Origin: an uncultured Gammaproteobacteria bacterium
Lineage (GTDB): Bacteria; Pseudomonadota; Gammaproteobacteria; Nitrosococcales; Methylophagaceae
NCBI GenBank assembly: GCA_905479075.1
Contig: CAJQLA010000001.1
Span: forward strand, 1 to 64,000
Direction: 5' to 3'
Length of the DNA: 64,000 bases
Made by a program: the position numbers and the translations under genes. Position 1 is the stretch's first letter, and each line of letters opens with the position of its first letter. Positions 61,011 to 64,000 of this stretch are shown one piece after another. The notes below the pieces were generated by a model, which made no database searches, had not been told where the DNA came from, and saw only the letters and a program-made list of their open reading frames with translations.

Positions 61011-61682
61011 ATGAATATTTGCAAATTAAGGAACGTTATTTTAATAGTCGCTCTATCTTTCTTAGGCGTTCAACCCGTTTGGTCTGAAAGTACAGTGCCA
61101 GGTCATAGTGCTTTTATTGATGCCAAAGTAGAGCTGAGTCCTATTTCTGATAAGCCTGGCGCCTATCGATATTTAAAACCAGAATTAGATTTAAAAAAAT
61201 ATAATAATATTCTGATTGAGCCTGTTGAGGTTTGGCTTCATCCAGATTCAGAATATAAAGGTATTCAACCCGATACACTTAAAGCTATGGCTGATGGCTT
61301 TATGCAAACTTTAGTCGATGAATTAGAGCCAGAATATACCGTGGTTGGGAATGTTGGGCCTAATACATTGGTTGTTAGACTCGCTATTACGGGGTTGAAA
61401 ACCAAAAAGGAAAAGCGCAGTTTGTTAGGGTATGTACCTGTAGCGCTTGTTGTGAGTGCACTTAATACCAATGCCTTGAAACGAGTATCACTTATTGATG
61501 CCGGTATCGAAGCTGAAATATTAGATTCGATTACTGGTGAAACATTGGCGGTGTTAGTCGATACCGGAGTAACCGTACCTAAATCGGAAAGCAAGAAAGG
61601 TAAGTTATCATGGAAAGATATTGACATGAGCTTACAATTCTACGCCAAACGATTTAAAGCTCAGCTTGATGCGGGTAAGTAA
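61011..61682 (+). CDS. Exported DUF3313-like protein
   Basis: A 223-aa protein with a Sec signal peptide (cleavage likely after QPVWSE or VWS, residues 24-27) and no lipobox Cys. The core LDLKKYNNILIEPVEVW, the ADGFMQTLVDELEPEYTVV stretch, LVVRLAITGLKTKKEKRSLL, and EAEILDSITGETLAVLVD match the pattern of DUF3313 family proteins. It is likely periplasmic or outer-membrane-associated; its biochemical role is unknown. AAGGA precedes the ATG. The patatin gene starts 51 bases later, so they are probably co-transcribed. Confidence 0.75.
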   Translation: MNICKLRNVILIVALSFLGVQPVWSESTVPGHSAFIDAKVELSPISDKPGAYRYLKPELDLKKYNNILIEPVEVWLHPDSEYKGIQPDTLKAMADGFMQTLVDELEPEYTVVGNVGPNTLVVRLAITGLKTKKEKRSLLGYVPVALVVSALNTNALKRVSLIDAGIEAEILDSITGETLAVLVDTGVTVPKSESKKGKLSWKDIDMSLQFYAKRFKAQLDAGK

Positions 61683-61733
61683 AAACTACTTTCAACCAGT
61701 AGTGTGGATGCCATTAAGTCAAAGGATTATTTC

Positions 61734-63944
61734 ATGAAAAGGTTCGTCTTGTTATTACTCCTTCTGACACCTTTTACGGCCATCACTTCGTCGGCAGTAA
61801 TGGCTGAGGAAGTCGAAAAGCAACGGCCTAAGGTTGGCTTGGCACTTAGTGGTGGTGGTGCCCGAGGTGCAGCCCATATTGGGGTTATCAAGGTGCTGGA
61901 AGAACTTCAGATACCCATTGATTATATCGCTGGCACTAGTATGGGAGCTGTAATTGGTGGCCTTTATGCCTCAGGGATGACGAGTGATGAGGTCGAGGAA
62001 CAGCTATCTTTAATAGATTGGAATGATGTTTTTAGTGATAAACCTTTAAGGCCTGATCGATCGCAGCGGCGTAAAGACGACGATATTTTATATCTGGTTA
62101 AAGGGAAAGCTGGCATCAGTGATGATGGGGTTAAGCTCCCTACAGCTGTAGTACAAGGTCAGAAATTTGACTTGATTCTAAAAGCATTGACCTTACCGGT
62201 ATCAAACGTTAACGATTTTGATTTGCTACCGATTCCATATCGTGCTGTTGCGATGGATATAACAACAGGCGAAGAAGTAGTTCTTAGTACGGGTGATTTA
62301 TCAATTGCTATGCATGCCAGTATGGCTATTCCAGGCGCATTTTCACCTGTAAAACTGAACAGCAAACTACTAGTAGATGGTGGCGCGGCAAATAATCTAC
62401 CTATTTCAGTGGTGAGAGAAATGGGTGCAGATATTGTTATTGCCATTGATATCAGTACACCGTTACTTAAGCAGGAAGACCTTGGAGGCGCTTTAGCTGT
62501 CATTGATCAATTAACAGGAATTTTGACTCGTAGAAATGTAGAAACACAGATCAAGACCTTATCTGATCGAGATGTACTAATTGTTCCAGAGCTTGGCTCT
62601 ATTGCAACAATGGACTTTGAGCAAGTTGATGAGGCCGTTGTTGTAGGGCGGGCTGCAGGAATGGCAGCTAAGCAACAGTTAGTGCAACTATCCGTTAATC
62701 GACAGGCTTACCTGCAATATCAACAATCGCAGAGTAGGAAAGATCTCGAGCAACAGGTTATCGAGTTTGTGCGCTTTGACAATGATTCAAAACTGAGCGA
62801 ACAGGTCTTAAGAGAGCATCTTAATGTTGAAGCTGGTGATGTACTTAATCTCTATAAAATTGAGTCAGGGATAGCTAATATTTATGGGTTAGATATTTTT
62901 GAATCAGTGCGTTATAACCTTGTGAAGAAAGGTGAGGAAACAGGCCTTATTATCCATGCAAAACAAAAATCCTGGGGAACGGACTCATTACAAGCAGGGC
63001 TTGAGCTAAGCAGTGATTTGTCGGGACAGTCTTCATTTAACCTTGGTTTTGCATACACTAAACAACCTTTTAATGAATTAAATGGTGAGTGGCGAACAGC
63101 ATTACAACTTGGCGAAGAGCCTGCAATACTGACAGAGGTATATCAGCCATTGGATCCTGCAGCTAAATATTTCGCAGCAGCAGCGCTATCTTGGGATAAC
63201 AGAGATATAAGATCGTTTAGTGACTCAAGTGGGAGAGCAGATACCGAATATGAAGTGGCTCGTTGGGGGCTGCGCTTAGCACTAGGACGCAATTTCGGTA
63301 AATGGGGAGAGCTGCGATTGGGTTATCGTAGGTTCACTGGTAAAGCAGATCTGGCAGTAGGGGACCCATCGTTCAGGAGTTTTGATTTTGAAGATGGTCA
63401 AGCATTTATTAGAGCCAAAATGGATACATTGGATAACCTTAATTTTCCCAGACAAGGTTATTTGAATAGTATCGAGTGGAGTGTGGGAAAAGAAGAACTC
63501 GGTGCTGAAAATGATTACCAACAAGTTTTATTGAGTTTATCGGGCGCTAAAAGTTGGGCAGATGGCTCTTTAATAACAAGCCTACGATTGGGTAGTACAG
63601 TAGATGGTGATGCTTCAATTAACAACAGATACCGCTTAGGTGGCTTCATGAAGCTGTCTGGTTTAGAACAAAACCAGCTAGCAGGACAGCATATGGGGTT
63701 TGCATCTGTTGCTTATCAATATCGTGTGTATCGAAGTCAAGTTTTCCCGGTGTATGCGGGTGGTGCTTTGCAAGTGGGTAACACTTGGGAGGAGCGCAGT
63801 GATATCAGCTTACATGATGTCCGAGGTAGTACTTCATTATTTTTGGGGGCTGACACCCCCATAGGTCCACTCTACTTAGGTTATGGTTATACCGAGGGTG
63901 GTAATGATGCTGTCTACCTATTCTTGGGGCAACCATTTTTTTAG
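61734..63944 (+). CDS. PlpD-like patatin phospholipase, type Vd autotransporter
   Basis: A 736-aa protein. The start at 61734 (MKRFVLLLLLL) has AAGGA 7 bases upstream and opens a signal peptide (cut near AVMA-EE, residue 24); an upstream in-frame start adds 10 unlikely residues. Residues ~33-245 are a patatin domain with oxyanion loop GGGARGA, nucleophile Ser69 (GTSMG) and catalytic Asp215 (DGGAANN). A POTRA-like domain (about 340-420) and a 16-strand BamA/Omp85-like barrel ending in PFF follow. Length and layout match P. aeruginosa PlpD (728 aa), a secreted A1-type phospholipase. Confidence 0.92.
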   Translation: MKRFVLLLLLLTPFTAITSSAVMAEEVEKQRPKVGLALSGGGARGAAHIGVIKVLEELQIPIDYIAGTSMGAVIGGLYASGMTSDEVEEQLSLIDWNDVFSDKPLRPDRSQRRKDDDILYLVKGKAGISDDGVKLPTAVVQGQKFDLILKALTLPVSNVNDFDLLPIPYRAVAMDITTGEEVVLSTGDLSIAMHASMAIPGAFSPVKLNSKLLVDGGAANNLPISVVREMGADIVIAIDISTPLLKQEDLGGALAVIDQLTGILTRRNVETQIKTLSDRDVLIVPELGSIATMDFEQVDEAVVVGRAAGMAAKQQLVQLSVNRQAYLQYQQSQSRKDLEQQVIEFVRFDNDSKLSEQVLREHLNVEAGDVLNLYKIESGIANIYGLDIFESVRYNLVKKGEETGLIIHAKQKSWGTDSLQAGLELSSDLSGQSSFNLGFAYTKQPFNELNGEWRTALQLGEEPAILTEVYQPLDPAAKYFAAAALSWDNRDIRSFSDSSGRADTEYEVARWGLRLALGRNFGKWGELRLGYRRFTGKADLAVGDPSFRSFDFEDGQAFIRAKMDTLDNLNFPRQGYLNSIEWSVGKEELGAENDYQQVLLSLSGAKSWADGSLITSLRLGSTVDGDASINNRYRLGGFMKLSGLEQNQLAGQHMGFASVAYQYRVYRSQVFPVYAGGALQVGNTWEERSDISLHDVRGSTSLFLGADTPIGPLYLGYGYTEGGNDAVYLFLGQPFF

Positions 63945-63984
63945 AGTGTTAATGAACTTTTATTTTTAGTCCCTTGGAGGTTAT

Positions 63985-64000
63985 ATGACAATTAAATGGT
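63985..64000 (+). CDS. First codons of a gene running off the window
   Basis: An ATG at 63985 follows the strong ribosome binding site GGAGG by five bases. Only five codons (MTIKW) are visible, so the product is unknown. It is 40 bases after the patatin gene and may be in the same operon. Confidence 0.4.

Overview
This is a chromosomal segment from an AT-rich gammaproteobacterium. The evidence is a set of gammaproteobacterial gene orders: dapA-bamC-MBL-purC, tig-clpP-clpX-lon, dedD-cvpA-purF, yceD-rpmF-plsX-fabHDG-acpP-fabF-pabC-mltG-tmk-holB-pilZ-tatD, plus the MurU/AmgK recycling pair and a PlpD-type autotransporter. Codons favour A/T in the third position. The combination suggests a free-living, aerobic, prototrophic, probably marine or methylotroph-like bacterium (Methylophaga or a relative would fit), but no gene in the window fixes the genus. 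No prophage, complete IS element, CRISPR array or rRNA was found.

Layout. 1-1300: the N-terminal part of an M23-peptidase lipoprotein, a repeat-like intergenic stretch and a small repeat-containing hypothetical protein. 1300-5500: nrdAB (class Ia ribonucleotide reductase) behind a promoter region with a DnaA box and NrdR-like boxes. 5600-10730: bcp diverging from dapA-bamC-MBL-purC, then convergent pyrC. 10820-14260: the ilvI-ilvH-ilvC operon with a promoter and terminator. 14300-17870: pssA, then leuA with a long leader and a holD-like-rimI tail. 17950-20810: sodB, argD, argF. 20800-24750 (minus strand): murU-amgK, maf, pgm. 24830-27290: fieF, a NERD-domain protein and a 5'-nucleotidase. 27430-33500: tRNA-Leu(UAG) and the proteostasis cluster tig-clpP-clpX-lon, with a sigma32-like promoter before lon. 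33500-36310: dedD-like SPOR protein, cvpA, purF. 36400-47770: ribosomal protein L32 and the fatty-acid/phospholipid cluster, running on through pabC, mltG, tmk, holB, pilZ and tatD to an SGNH esterase lipoprotein. 47800-48940: bfd and a 1-Cys peroxiredoxin.

From about 49 kb the character changes to accessory envelope functions: a frameshifted gene relic, a tripartite RND efflux system (outer-membrane lipoprotein, adaptor, pump), a two-pore-helix-type K+ channel-like protein, an OprD-like porin, an AspT-family transporter, a phospholipase-D-family lipoprotein, a DUF3313-like exported protein and a PlpD-like patatin autotransporter. The window closes on the first codons of another gene.

Most of the window is core metabolism in conserved order. 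The most unusual signal is the leuA leader: a strong promoter is followed by a potential 34-codon leader peptide ending Leu-Leu-Leu-Arg-Leu-Pro, and the Leu codons themselves are complementary to the leuA Shine-Dalgarno sequence, which suggests leucine-sensitive translational attenuation. Other points are the nrdAB control region, the sigma32 promoter of lon, and the lipid/envelope gene group at 59-64 kb.
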